DNA of 64,000 nucleotides from Collimonas antrihumi (lineage in GTDB: Bacteria > Pseudomonadota > Gammaproteobacteria > Burkholderiales > Burkholderiaceae_D), in contig NZ_JAGQED010000007.1 of the NCBI RefSeq assembly GCF_018304965.1, positions 62,001-126,000 on the forward strand. Direction: 5' to 3'. The translations under genes and the position numbers were made by a program. This document shows, piece by piece, positions 44,093 to 53,260 of this stretch (the first letter of the stretch is position 1; every line of letters begins with the position of its first letter). The notes under the pieces were generated by a model. The model searched no databases. It was not told where the DNA came from and saw nothing but the letters and a program-made list of their open reading frames with translations.

Positions 44093-45028
44093 TTAATAAA
44101 TTCGGGTTACCGTATAGCCGCGCTGTCGCAGTATCGCCAGCACGCTGTTTTTGCCCACCAGGTGCAGCATGCCGATGCCGACGAAAGGATGCGGCGTCGT
44201 GCTCGCCAGTTTGGCGATGCCGTCTGCCAGGCCAGGATTACGCTCATCGAGCAAGGCGCGCTGCACGAATTTGCCAGTGAAAGTATCGTCGCTGGTCAGT
44301 TCCGCCAGCATGGCGGTCAAGCCCTCGACATCGCCATCGCGCCACAGCGTGATCAATTGCAGTGAACGTTGCGCTTTTTCGGGATCTTGTATTTCGTCGA
44401 TGCTGTCTTGCAGGAACTGCAGCTGTTCGGTTGAAGTCAGTTTGCCTAGCAAGGACAATTGCCGTTCGGCGGTTTCCAGTTCAACCAGAGGTTTGCCGTG
44501 GCTTTTCGCAAAAGCCGCCAATGTGCTGTCGACGCCGTACTGCGGCAGGTAGCCCTGATAGGTGTATTCGCTGATGCCCAGTACGGTCGCCAGCAGCCAT
44601 GGTTTCATGTTTGCCACGGCAGCAGGCGTCAGGCCGTATTTTTCCAGCAGTGGATTGAGTTGCTGCTGCAAAGGTTGCGGCAGTTCCTGCGTCAGCGATT
44701 TACCATCGGCATAGGTACCGTACCTGGTCATCAGGGCGGCTAATCCCTGCGTATTGCCCGGATCGATTTCCAATGCAACGGATGTAGAATGTTGCAACGC
44801 TAGCAAGACTTTGTCATCGAAGGGGTAAAAGTCGGCGCGGCCGACATGGATGGTGCCGAATACGTAGGCGCTTTGACCGGCGCGCTGTATCTTGAACATG
44901 GCGCCGCCCTGGCGCGCGGGCACAGCTCCGGCTTGCGCTGCAGCAGGCTCGACGGCGCCGGCCTGGCTGGCCAGGGCAAGCAGGCTCAGCGGCAACCAGC
45001 ACAATGTCACTATAATCTGACGAAGCAC
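44093..45028 (-). CDS. TraB/GumN family exported protein
   Basis: A 311-residue protein starting at a GTG preceded by AAGGAG. The signal peptide is rich in Leu (LPLSLLALASQAGAVEP). The TraB/GumN (COG3735) motif VFGTIHVGRADFYPF lies near residue 55, with the paired GIGMLHLVGKNSVLAIL at the C-terminus. The family is Tiki-like and may be a metalloprotease, but its function in bacteria is unknown. Upstream in-frame codons were rejected because they precede the signal peptide. Confidence 0.85.
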   Translation of the reverse strand: MLRQIIVTLCWLPLSLLALASQAGAVEPAAAQAGAVPARQGGAMFKIQRAGQSAYVFGTIHVGRADFYPFDDKVLLALQHSTSVALEIDPGNTQGLAALMTRYGTYADGKSLTQELPQPLQQQLNPLLEKYGLTPAAVANMKPWLLATVLGISEYTYQGYLPQYGVDSTLAAFAKSHGKPLVELETAERQLSLLGKLTSTEQLQFLQDSIDEIQDPEKAQRSLQLITLWRDGDVEGLTAMLAELTSDDTFTGKFVQRALLDERNPGLADGIAKLASTTPHPFVGIGMLHLVGKNSVLAILRQRGYTVTRIY

Positions 45029-45076
45029 ACTTTCTCCTTGGTAATCCTTAATATAGCGAATGCAATTCTCGGCACA

Positions 45077-45775
45077 ATGGTAACGAATACTACAGCGCTC
45101 TGGCTGTTCGATCTGGACAATACCCTGCACAACGCATCGCACGCAATTTTCCCGGCGATTCACGACAATATGAACGCCTTCATGGCGCGCACCCTGGGCA
45201 GCGGCGGCGTCGATGCCGATGCCGCCACGGTCAATGCCGCCCGCGAGGCTTATTGGCGGCGCTACGGCGCGACCTTGCTGGGCCTGGTCAAGCATCATCA
45301 GGTGCGGCCCGAGGATTTCCTGCGCGAAGCGCACCGGTTTGACGATCTGCAGAGCATGATCCGGGCCGAGCGCGGTCTGATCAATTTGCTCAAGCGTCTA
45401 CCGGGGCGGAAGATCCTGCTGACCAATGCACCGTTGCGTTACTCGGGCGACGTCATGCGCCACCTGCGCCTGCAGCGCCATTTCGGTAAACATATTTCAA
45501 TCGAATCCATGCATGTCCACCGGCAGCTGCGGCCGAAACCGTCTCGCCACCTGTTGCGCCAGCTGCTGGCAAGGGAAAAAATCCCGGCGCGGCGCTGCAT
45601 TTTAGTGGAAGACACGATTGCTACGCTCAAGGCGGCCAAATGGGTCGGTATGCGCACGGCTTGGGTCACGCAATACCTGGCTGACCAGTCAAATGTGATA
45701 AAGCGCCCCAAATACGTCGATGTCAAAGTAAAATCGGTGCGACAGCTAGCACGGAATCTGCACCGCTTGCGTTGA
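45077..45775 (+). CDS. HAD-superfamily pyrimidine 5'-nucleotidase
   Basis: A 232-residue HAD hydrolase of the SDT1/pyrimidine-5'-nucleotidase type. The catalytic motif I is FDLDNTLHNA, motif II ILLTNAPLRYS, the lysine is in RPKPSRHLL and motif IV ILVEDTIATLKAA. It dephosphorylates pyrimidine mononucleotides in related proteins. It is upstream of slmA, as in other Burkholderiales, and divergent from the TraB gene (48 bases between starts). Confidence 0.88.
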   Translation: MVTNTTALWLFDLDNTLHNASHAIFPAIHDNMNAFMARTLGSGGVDADAATVNAAREAYWRRYGATLLGLVKHHQVRPEDFLREAHRFDDLQSMIRAERGLINLLKRLPGRKILLTNAPLRYSGDVMRHLRLQRHFGKHISIESMHVHRQLRPKPSRHLLRQLLAREKIPARRCILVEDTIATLKAAKWVGMRTAWVTQYLADQSNVIKRPKYVDVKVKSVRQLARNLHRLR

Positions 45776-45910
45776 GGCGATTTGCTCACGAAGGGCAGAA
45801 AGCGGCGGGGAAGCCGCGCTGTAGTAACTGAATCACGCAACTGAAACAACTGAAGCCGCTTGAGCAGGGAGCAAGCGCAGTTTTTTTCCATCATTACTAA
45901 AATAAAAATC

Positions 45911-46486
45911 ATGGCAACTACAAAACCCGGCGAGCGCAAACTCCAGATTCTGCAAACCTTGGCCACCATGCTGGAACAGCCCAAGGGCGAAAAGATCACC
46001 ACCGCCGCGCTGGCGGCCAAGATCGAGGTATCGGAGGCGGCGCTGTATCGGCACTTCGCCAGCAAGGCGCAGATGTTCGAAGGCCTGATCGATTTTATCG
46101 AGAGCAGCGTCTTCGGCCTGGTCAACCAGATTACAGAACAACAGGAAAAAGGCTTGCATCAGGCACAGGCGATTGCACTGATGCTGCTCAATTTTGCCGA
46201 ACGCAATCCAGGCATGACCCGGGTCATGATCGGCGATGCGCTGATCAATGAGGATGAGCGCTTGCAATTGCGCATGAATCAATTCGTCGACCGCATCGAA
46301 CTGGCGTTGAAGCAGGCGCTGCGGATCGCCGCGTCGCAAGGGGAAGCGAATGAAGCGGAAACAGCGTTACGCGCCAACATACTGACCAGCTTCGTGCTGG
46401 GACGCTGGCAGCGCTTTGCCAAAAGCCGCTTCCAGCACAAGCCGGGCGAGGACGCCGCGCAACAAATTGCGTTGATGCTGGTTTGA
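45911..46486 (+). CDS. slmA: Nucleoid occlusion factor SlmA (TetR family)
   Basis: A 191-residue TetR-fold protein. RKLQILQTLATMLEQPKGEK and ITTAALAAKIEVSEAALYRH form the DNA-binding helix-turn-helix, typical of SlmA. SlmA bound to chromosomal sites inhibits FtsZ assembly over the nucleoid. The assignment rests on the N-terminal similarity, length and the nucleotidase neighbour. The start is at MATTKPGERK. Confidence 0.85.
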   Translation: MATTKPGERKLQILQTLATMLEQPKGEKITTAALAAKIEVSEAALYRHFASKAQMFEGLIDFIESSVFGLVNQITEQQEKGLHQAQAIALMLLNFAERNPGMTRVMIGDALINEDERLQLRMNQFVDRIELALKQALRIAASQGEANEAETALRANILTSFVLGRWQRFAKSRFQHKPGEDAAQQIALMLV

Positions 46487-46568
46487 CTAACTGGCCAGCT
46501 AACTAATCGACTAACACCAAATCGATAGCTATCACTATCGATATCTTTAAAAAAATGGAGCAGATTCA

Positions 46569-47741
46569 ATGAAAAAAACATGGTTGAGGACCACCCTTTC
46601 CGCAGTAATGACTGTCGCGCTGGTGGCCGCCTATGGCAGCGCCATCGCCCAGATCAAGGTCGGCGTGAGCGTTTCCGCTACCGGGCCCGCAGCCTCGCTG
46701 GGCATCCCGGAAAAAAATACCTTTGCTCTGCTGCCGAAAGAAATCGCTGGCCAGAAAGTGCAATACTTCGTGCTCGACGATGCCACCGACAGCACCACCG
46801 CCGTCAAGAATGCACGCAAGCTGATCAGTGAAGAAAAGGTCGACCTGTTGATCGGTTCGACCGCGGTCCCAGGTTCGCTGGCGATGAGCGATGTCGCCGC
46901 AGAGTCAGGCACGCCGATGATTTCGATGGCAGCTTCGGCTTCGCTGATCGAGCCGGTAGACGCCAAGCGCCGCTGGATTTTCAAGACGCCGCAAAACGAT
47001 TCGCACATGGCGACCGCGATCATCGCCCATATGGCCGACGCCGGTATCAAGAGCGTGGCTTTTATCGGTTTCTCGGATGCCTATGGCGAAGGCTGGTATC
47101 GCGAATTTTCCAAGCTGGCCGAGCTGCGCAAGATCAAGATTGTCGCCAACGAACGCTTCGCTCGTAACGACACTTCGGTCACCGGGCAAGTGCTGAAGAT
47201 GGTCAGCGCCAATCCTGACGCGATTCTGATCGCTGGCGCCGGAACCCCGGCAGCCCTGCCGCAAAAGACATTGAAAGAGCGCGGTTACAAAGGCAAGATT
47301 TATCAGACTCACGGTGTCGCCAACAACGACTTCCTGCGCGTCTGCGGCAAGGATTGCGAAGGCACCTTCCTGCCGGCCGGACCGTTGCTGGTAGCCGAGC
47401 AACTGCCGGACAGCAATCCTGTCAAGAAATCGGCCATGGCTTATCGCAGCGCCTACGAAAAGGCCTACGGCGTCGGTAGCATTTCAACCTTCGGCGGACA
47501 CGCCTGGGATGCGGGCATGTTGCTCGGTGCCGCCGCACCGTCAGCGCTGAAAAAAGGACATCCGGGAACCTCGGAATTCCGCGCCGCGCTGCGCGACGCT
47601 ATCGAAGCCATCAAGAATCTGCCGGTATCGCAAGGCATCGTGAACATGAGCCCGACCGATCACGTCGGTTTCGATCAGCGTTCGCGCGTGATGGTAGAGA
47701 TCGTTAACGGCAAGTGGAAACTGATAGGCGCTGCGCAGTAG
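46569..47741 (+). CDS. Branched-chain-amino-acid-type ABC transporter, binding protein
   Basis: A 390-residue periplasmic binding protein of the LivK type. The signal peptide (TTLSAVMTVALVAAYGSAIA) precedes IKVGVSVSATGPAASLGIP, the typical N-terminal strand; AAESGTPMISMAASASLIEP and FGGHAWDAGMLLGAA are other family blocks. The true ligand may be an amino acid, amide or aromatic acid. First gene of a four-gene import operon. Confidence 0.9.
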   Translation: MKKTWLRTTLSAVMTVALVAAYGSAIAQIKVGVSVSATGPAASLGIPEKNTFALLPKEIAGQKVQYFVLDDATDSTTAVKNARKLISEEKVDLLIGSTAVPGSLAMSDVAAESGTPMISMAASASLIEPVDAKRRWIFKTPQNDSHMATAIIAHMADAGIKSVAFIGFSDAYGEGWYREFSKLAELRKIKIVANERFARNDTSVTGQVLKMVSANPDAILIAGAGTPAALPQKTLKERGYKGKIYQTHGVANNDFLRVCGKDCEGTFLPAGPLLVAEQLPDSNPVKKSAMAYRSAYEKAYGVGSISTFGGHAWDAGMLLGAAAPSALKKGHPGTSEFRAALRDAIEAIKNLPVSQGIVNMSPTDHVGFDQRSRVMVEIVNGKWKLIGAAQ

Positions 47742-47760
47742 ACGCAACACAGTAGAATCT

Positions 47761-48816
47761 ATGGATCTTTCAATTGCCGCCATCCTGGCTCAGGATGGCA
47801 TCACCAGCGGTGCCGTGTATGCACTGCTGGCACTGGCCCTGGTGCTGGTATTTTCGGTAACCCGTGTCATCTTTATCCCCCAGGGTGAATTCGTTGCCTT
47901 CGGCGCCTTGACACTGGCGGCGATCCAGGCCGATAAATTCCCGTTATCGGCAACGCTGCTGGTGACGCTTGGCATACTCAGTTTTGTCCAGGAAGCTGCG
48001 ACCGTAGCGTTCGGCCACAACGGCGAAAGCCGCAAAATCCGGCGGATCGGCGTGGCGCTGCTGAAGTTCGTGCTGTTGCCTGTGGCGATCTATGCCGTCA
48101 CTCGCTGGTACGGCCATGCCACCCTGGCGATGCCATTGCAAGTCCTGCTGACTCTGCTGATCGTGGTGCCGATGGGGCCGATGATTTATCGGTTGGCATT
48201 CCAGCCGCTGGCGGAAGCCAGCACACTGGTCTTGCTGATTGTATCGGTAGCGGTGCATTACGCTTTGATCGGCATCGGCCTGCTGATGTTTGGCGCCGAA
48301 GGTTCGCGCACCACGCCGTTTTCCGATGCGCGTTTCGAGATCGGCGGCTTGACCATTTCCGGCCAGAGCTGCGTGATCATCGTCGTCTCGCTGCTATTGA
48401 TTGTTGCACTCTACCTCTACTTCGAGCGCACCTTGTCCGGCAAGGCTTTGCGCGCCACTGCCGTCAATCGGCTCGGTGCGCGCCTGGTCGGCATCGGTAC
48501 CACGCAAGCAGGGCGCCTGGCATTCACGCTGGCCGCTGCATTGGGGGCATTGTGCGGCATCCTGATCGCGCCGTTGACCACCGTGTATTACGACAGCGGC
48601 TTCCTGATCGGCTTGAAAGGTTTTGTCGGCGCCATCATCGGTGGTCTCGGCAGCTATCCGATTGCCGCTGCCGGTGCTTTGCTGGTGGGTTTGCTGGAAT
48701 CGTACTCCTCATTCTGGGCCAGCGCCTTCAAGGAAGTGATCGTGTTTACGCTGATCATCCCGGTGCTGTTATGGCGTTCGCTGACCAGCAAGCACATGGA
48801 TGAGGAGGATCAGTGA
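47761..48816 (+). CDS. livH: Branched-chain-amino-acid-type ABC transporter, LivH permease
   Basis: A 351-residue inner-membrane permease with about eight or nine spans. DGITSGAVYALLALALVLVF (start) and the coupling block LRATAVNRLGARLVGIGTTQ are typical of LivH, as is GFVGAIIGGLGSYPIAAAGA. It starts 20 bases after the binding-protein gene and overlaps the next gene's start region. Confidence 0.92.
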   Translation: MDLSIAAILAQDGITSGAVYALLALALVLVFSVTRVIFIPQGEFVAFGALTLAAIQADKFPLSATLLVTLGILSFVQEAATVAFGHNGESRKIRRIGVALLKFVLLPVAIYAVTRWYGHATLAMPLQVLLTLLIVVPMGPMIYRLAFQPLAEASTLVLLIVSVAVHYALIGIGLLMFGAEGSRTTPFSDARFEIGGLTISGQSCVIIVVSLLLIVALYLYFERTLSGKALRATAVNRLGARLVGIGTTQAGRLAFTLAAALGALCGILIAPLTTVYYDSGFLIGLKGFVGAIIGGLGSYPIAAAGALLVGLLESYSSFWASAFKEVIVFTLIIPVLLWRSLTSKHMDEEDQ

Positions 48817-50627
48817 TGCCAAAATTCTCTTCTTTCTCCCTTCATAATTTGCCGTTGATTGGTTTCGTGGCGATTCTCGCCTTGCTGCCGATCTTGCCGA
48901 CACCGGAATTCTGGATCACGCTGGCTAACTACATCGGGTTGTACGCGATTGTGGCGTTGGGGCTGGTACTGCTGACCGGAGTGGGTGGGCTGACTTCTTT
49001 CGGCCAGGCGGCTTTTGTCGGCCTGGGCGCCTATTCCACGGCATATCTGAGCACCCAGTTCGGACTGTCGCCCTGGCTAGGCTTGCTGGCCGGCTTGTGC
49101 GTGACGACGCTGGCGGCGCTGGCGATCGGTGCGATTACGATGCGCTTGTCCGGCCACTATCTGCCGCTCGGCACAATCGCCTGGGCGCTGTCGCTGTATT
49201 TCTTGTTCGGCAACCTGGAGTTCCTTGGCAAATACGATGGCTTGAACGGCATCCCTGCGCTTAACCTGTTTGGCATCGATCTCGATAGCGGCCGCAAGAT
49301 GTTTTATCTGATTTGGGCGATCTTGCTGGTGGCGCTGATCGGGTTGCAGAATTTGTTGAACTCGCGTTCGGGCCGCGCTATCCGCGCACTCAACGGCGGC
49401 GCCGTGATGGCCGAAGCAATGGGCGTCAACACGACCTGGATAAAAGTGCTGATCTTTGTGCTGGCGGCATTGCTGGCCAGCGTCTCCGGCTGGTTGTATG
49501 CGCATCTGCAACGGTCGGTAAGTCCGACGCCGTTCGGCCTCAACGCCGGTATCGAATACTTGTTCATGGCGGTGGTGGGCGGCGCCGGTTATGTGTGGGG
49601 CGCGATTCTCGGGTCGGCATTGCTGACCCTGCTGAAGGATCAGTTGCAATCTCTGCTGCCGAAGCTGCTGGGCGCCAACGGTAATTTCGAAACCATTGTC
49701 TTCGGTATCCTGATGCTGTTGTTGCTACAGCGCGCACGCGACGGTTTGTGGCCGTATCTGCGCAGATGGATGCCAGGCAAGCCGACAGCGCTGGCACCGC
49801 AAACGGCTGCAGCATTGCCTATCCGAGCAAGGCATGCGGATGCCGACGTGGTGCTGGAAATCGAAAGCGCGCGTAAGGAATTCGGCGGCCTGGTGGCGGT
49901 CAACGACATGAGCTTTAGCGTCAGGGCGGGAGAAATCGTCGGCTTGATCGGTCCCAATGGCGCCGGAAAATCGACCATGTTCAATCTGGTGACGGGCGTC
50001 CTGCCGTTGACCAGCGGCTCGATCAAATTCCGTGCGCAGAGTGAATTGCAGCGCATCTCCGGATTGCCGTCACGCCAGATCGTCGCGCGCGGCATCGCCC
50101 GCACCTTCCAGCATGTGCGGCTGATGAGCAGTATGACGGTGCTTGAAAACGTCGCCATCGGCGCGCATCTGCGGGATCATCGCAACGATGTGATCGGCAT
50201 TGCGCGCAGCCTGTTGCGGCTCAATCGCAGTGAAGAACAGACTTTGCTGTTTGAAGCGAAAAAACAATTGGAGCGCGTCGGACTCGGGCATTTGCTGTAT
50301 GAAGAGGCCGGCAGCCTGGCGCTCGGCCAGCAGCGGATTCTGGAAATCGCCCGCGCACTGTGCTGTGATCCGACCCTGCTGTTACTGGATGAGCCGGCGG
50401 CGGGTTTGCGTTATCAAGAGAAGCTGGCGCTGGCCGAATTGCTGCGCAAGCTGAAGGCGGAAGGGATGAGCATTTTGCTGGTAGAGCACGATATGGATTT
50501 TGTCATGAACCTGACGGACCATCTGGTGGTGATGGAATTCGGCAGCAAGATCGCACAAGGCTTGCCGGCCGAAATACAACAAGACCCGGCGGTGCTGGAA
50601 GCCTATCTGGGAGGCATCGATGAATAA
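48816..50627 (+). CDS. Fused LivM permease-LivG ATPase
   Basis: A 603-residue fusion. The N-terminal 320 residues are a LivM permease (GLVLLTGVGGLTSFGQAAFV; YLFMAVVGGAGYVWGAILG). The C-terminal 260 are a LivG ATPase with Walker A GPNGAGKST, the signature LALGQQRILEIARAL, Walker B LLLLDEPAAGL and LVEHDMDFVM. AGGAGG lies seven bases before ATG 48816; GTG 48813 is an alternative. The fusion would fix 1:1 subunit stoichiometry. Confidence 0.93.
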   Translation: MPKFSSFSLHNLPLIGFVAILALLPILPTPEFWITLANYIGLYAIVALGLVLLTGVGGLTSFGQAAFVGLGAYSTAYLSTQFGLSPWLGLLAGLCVTTLAALAIGAITMRLSGHYLPLGTIAWALSLYFLFGNLEFLGKYDGLNGIPALNLFGIDLDSGRKMFYLIWAILLVALIGLQNLLNSRSGRAIRALNGGAVMAEAMGVNTTWIKVLIFVLAALLASVSGWLYAHLQRSVSPTPFGLNAGIEYLFMAVVGGAGYVWGAILGSALLTLLKDQLQSLLPKLLGANGNFETIVFGILMLLLLQRARDGLWPYLRRWMPGKPTALAPQTAAALPIRARHADADVVLEIESARKEFGGLVAVNDMSFSVRAGEIVGLIGPNGAGKSTMFNLVTGVLPLTSGSIKFRAQSELQRISGLPSRQIVARGIARTFQHVRLMSSMTVLENVAIGAHLRDHRNDVIGIARSLLRLNRSEEQTLLFEAKKQLERVGLGHLLYEEAGSLALGQQRILEIARALCCDPTLLLLDEPAAGLRYQEKLALAELLRKLKAEGMSILLVEHDMDFVMNLTDHLVVMEFGSKIAQGLPAEIQQDPAVLEAYLGGIDE

Positions 50628-51393
50628 TTCTGCTGCCATTCCAGCGCCGGTGCTCGATGTGGTTGACTTGCATGTTGCTTACGGCAAGGTCGAGGCTTTG
50701 CATGGCGCTAACTTGCGGGTTGGCGCCGGTCAGATAGTGACCGTGATCGGCCCCAACGGCGCCGGCAAATCGACGATGCTGAATGCGATCGCCGGCACGA
50801 TGAACAACAACGCGAACAACGGCAGCGTGCGCGGCAAGGTCAGCTTGCTGGATCAGGATCTCGACGGCGTAGCGATCGAAACACGGGTTGCGCGCGGCAT
50901 GTGCCTGGTGCCGGAAACGCGTGAACTGTTTGCCAGCATGACGGTACAAGACAATTTACTGCTGGGCAGCTACCGCCGTTACAAAGCCGGCGACCGCGCT
51001 TATGCCGATCAGATGGCGGTGGTGTACGACTTGTTCCCGCGCTTGCAGGAACGGCGCAAGCAGCAGGCCGGCAGCCTGTCCGGCGGCGAACGGCAAATGC
51101 TGGCGCTTGGAAGGGCGTTGATGGCCAAGCCGCAATTGCTGATGCTGGACGAGCCTAGCCTCGGCCTGGCGCCGCTGATCGTGAAAGAGATATTCCACAT
51201 CATCGTGCGCTTGAAACAGACCGGCGTAGCCATCTTGCTGGTTGAGCAAAACGCGCGCGCCGCTTTGCAGGCTGCCGACTATGCCTATGTGCTGGAAACC
51301 GGCGATATGGTGCTGCAGGGGCCGGCTGCAGAGTTGGCACACGATCCTAAAGTGATCGATACCTATCTCGGACTGGCGAAGAAAGCCGGTTGA
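50620..51393 (+). CDS. livF: Branched-chain-amino-acid-type ABC transporter, LivF ATPase
   Basis: A 257-residue ATPase. Walker A GPNGAGKST, signature LSGGERQMLALGRAL, Walker B LLMLDEPSLGLAP and VEQNARAALQAADYAYVLE are all typical of LivF. It overlaps the end of the LivMG fusion gene by eight bases and closes the operon. It pairs with the LivG half of the fusion to form the ATPase dimer. Confidence 0.94.
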   Translation: MNNSAAIPAPVLDVVDLHVAYGKVEALHGANLRVGAGQIVTVIGPNGAGKSTMLNAIAGTMNNNANNGSVRGKVSLLDQDLDGVAIETRVARGMCLVPETRELFASMTVQDNLLLGSYRRYKAGDRAYADQMAVVYDLFPRLQERRKQQAGSLSGGERQMLALGRALMAKPQLLMLDEPSLGLAPLIVKEIFHIIVRLKQTGVAILLVEQNARAALQAADYAYVLETGDMVLQGPAAELAHDPKVIDTYLGLAKKAG

Positions 51394-51489
51394 GGCTGCA
51401 CTGCCGGGATTTGGGCGGCTTCTGCAGCGCCGTCGCTTCTGTGATAAATTCTCTGCTCGCTCAGTAAATCAAGTAGTAAATTGAGTGAT

Positions 51490-51638
51490 ACGTTCTCAGG
51501 GCGGGGTGCGATTCCCCACCGGCGGTAATTGCGTGCAATGCGCATAGCCCGCGAGCGCTTGTTGCGGTATCCGCGGCAAGGTCAGCAGACCCGGTGTGAT
51601 CCCGGGGCCGACGGTATAGTCCGGATAAAGAGAGAACA
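51490..51638 (+). promoter_or_regulatory. FMN riboswitch (RFN element)
   Basis: The conserved RFN blocks are present in order: GTTCTCAGGGCGGGGTGCGA, CCCCACCGGCGGTAATTG, AGCCCGCGAGCG, GGTCAGCAGACCCGGTGTG, GGCCGACGGTATAGTCCGGA and a closing GAGAAC. P1 is GTTCTC (51492-51497) with GAGAAC (51632-51637). It lies upstream of ribH and lowers ribH expression when FMN is plentiful. Confidence 0.96.
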
Positions 51639-51665
51639 GGTTGCGCAGTAGTTGTCAGGAATTGA

Positions 51666-52331
<666 letters not shown>

Positions 52332-52349
52332 CGGTAGTTGGGTATTTGG

Positions 52350-52367
52350 TCCCCGCCAGTGCGGGGA
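52350..52367. terminator. Hairpin between convergent ribH and moeB
   Basis: TCCCCGC and GCGGGGA form a 7-bp stem with a CAGT loop, followed by a short T-rich stretch. It probably terminates ribH, possibly both genes. Confidence 0.5.
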
Positions 52368-52372
52368 TCTAT

Positions 52373-53131
52373 TTAAGCGCAGTCGTGCTTCCCGCATACC
52401 GGGCAAGCGGCATCGCGGGCGACGCCGATACGGGTCCATTCCATGCTGCGTGCATCCAGCATCAGCAGGAATCCGGACAATGAAGTACCAATGCCGGCAA
52501 TCAGCTTGAGCGCTTCCGCTGCCTGCATGCTGCCGATGATACCGACCAGCGGCGCGAACACACCCATGGTGGAGCAGGCAATTTCTTCGAACTCGCGGTC
52601 TGGCGGAAACAGGCAGGCATAGCAGGGCGAGCTGGCGTCGCGGGAATCGAATACGCTGATCTGGCCGTCGAACCGGATCGCCGCACCGGAGACCAATGGC
52701 ACCTGATGCGCGACACAGGCCCGGTTGATTGCCTGCCGCGTTGCGAAGTTGTCGCTGCAGTCGATGACCACATCGGCGTCGCTGATCAACTGAGCGAGGC
52801 GCGCTGCGTCAGCACGCTCGGCTAATGCGATGACCTGGATATCCGGATTGATTTGCGTCATCGCGGTTTTGCCGGAGGCGACCTTGGCCTGGCCGACGCG
52901 CTCGCTGGTATGCAGGATTTGCCGTTGCAGATTGGTGAGGTCGACGCTGTCGTTATCCACCAGCGTGATGCGGCCGACGCCGGCCGACGCCAGATACATC
53001 GCCACCGGCGAGCCGAGGCCGCCGGCGCCGATGATCAGCGCATGCGCCGCCAGAAATTTTTCCTGGCCGTCTATGTCGATATCATCAAGCAGGATGTGGC
53101 GCGAATAGCGGAGTAATTGCTGGTCGTTCAT
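52373..53131 (-). CDS. moeB: Sulfur-carrier adenylyltransferase, MoeB/ThiF family
   Basis: A 252-residue E1-like enzyme that adenylates the C-terminal glycine of MoaD or ThiS. The ATP-binding P-loop is IIGAGGLGSPVAMYLASAGV, with DNDSVDLTNLQRQILH next. Zinc-binding cysteine pairs CYAC and CPVC are present, and the catalytic Cys probably lies in EEIACSTMGVFAPLVG. Length fits MoeB without a rhodanese domain; ThiF cannot be excluded. Confidence 0.9.
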   Translation of the reverse strand: MNDQQLLRYSRHILLDDIDIDGQEKFLAAHALIIGAGGLGSPVAMYLASAGVGRITLVDNDSVDLTNLQRQILHTSERVGQAKVASGKTAMTQINPDIQVIALAERADAARLAQLISDADVVIDCSDNFATRQAINRACVAHQVPLVSGAAIRFDGQISVFDSRDASSPCYACLFPPDREFEEIACSTMGVFAPLVGIIGSMQAAEALKLIAGIGTSLSGFLLMLDARSMEWTRIGVARDAACPVCGKHDCA

Positions 53132-53213
53132 AGGACGCTGTCAAATAGATAAAACTATATTCCGAAAATTTCACCGCGACGTCAAGCAAGCGCCCGGGGC
53201 CATAACGCGGGGA

Positions 53214-53241
53214 CAAAAAAAGGCCGCATCGCTGCGGCCTT
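53214..53241 (-). terminator. Intrinsic terminator of the gpmA-envC-ctpA unit
   Basis: AAGGCCGCA and TGCGGCCTT form a 9-bp stem with a TCGC loop; on the minus strand it is followed by a run of seven T. Confidence 0.85.
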
Positions 53242-53260
53242 AGTGTAGCGTGAAAAACGA

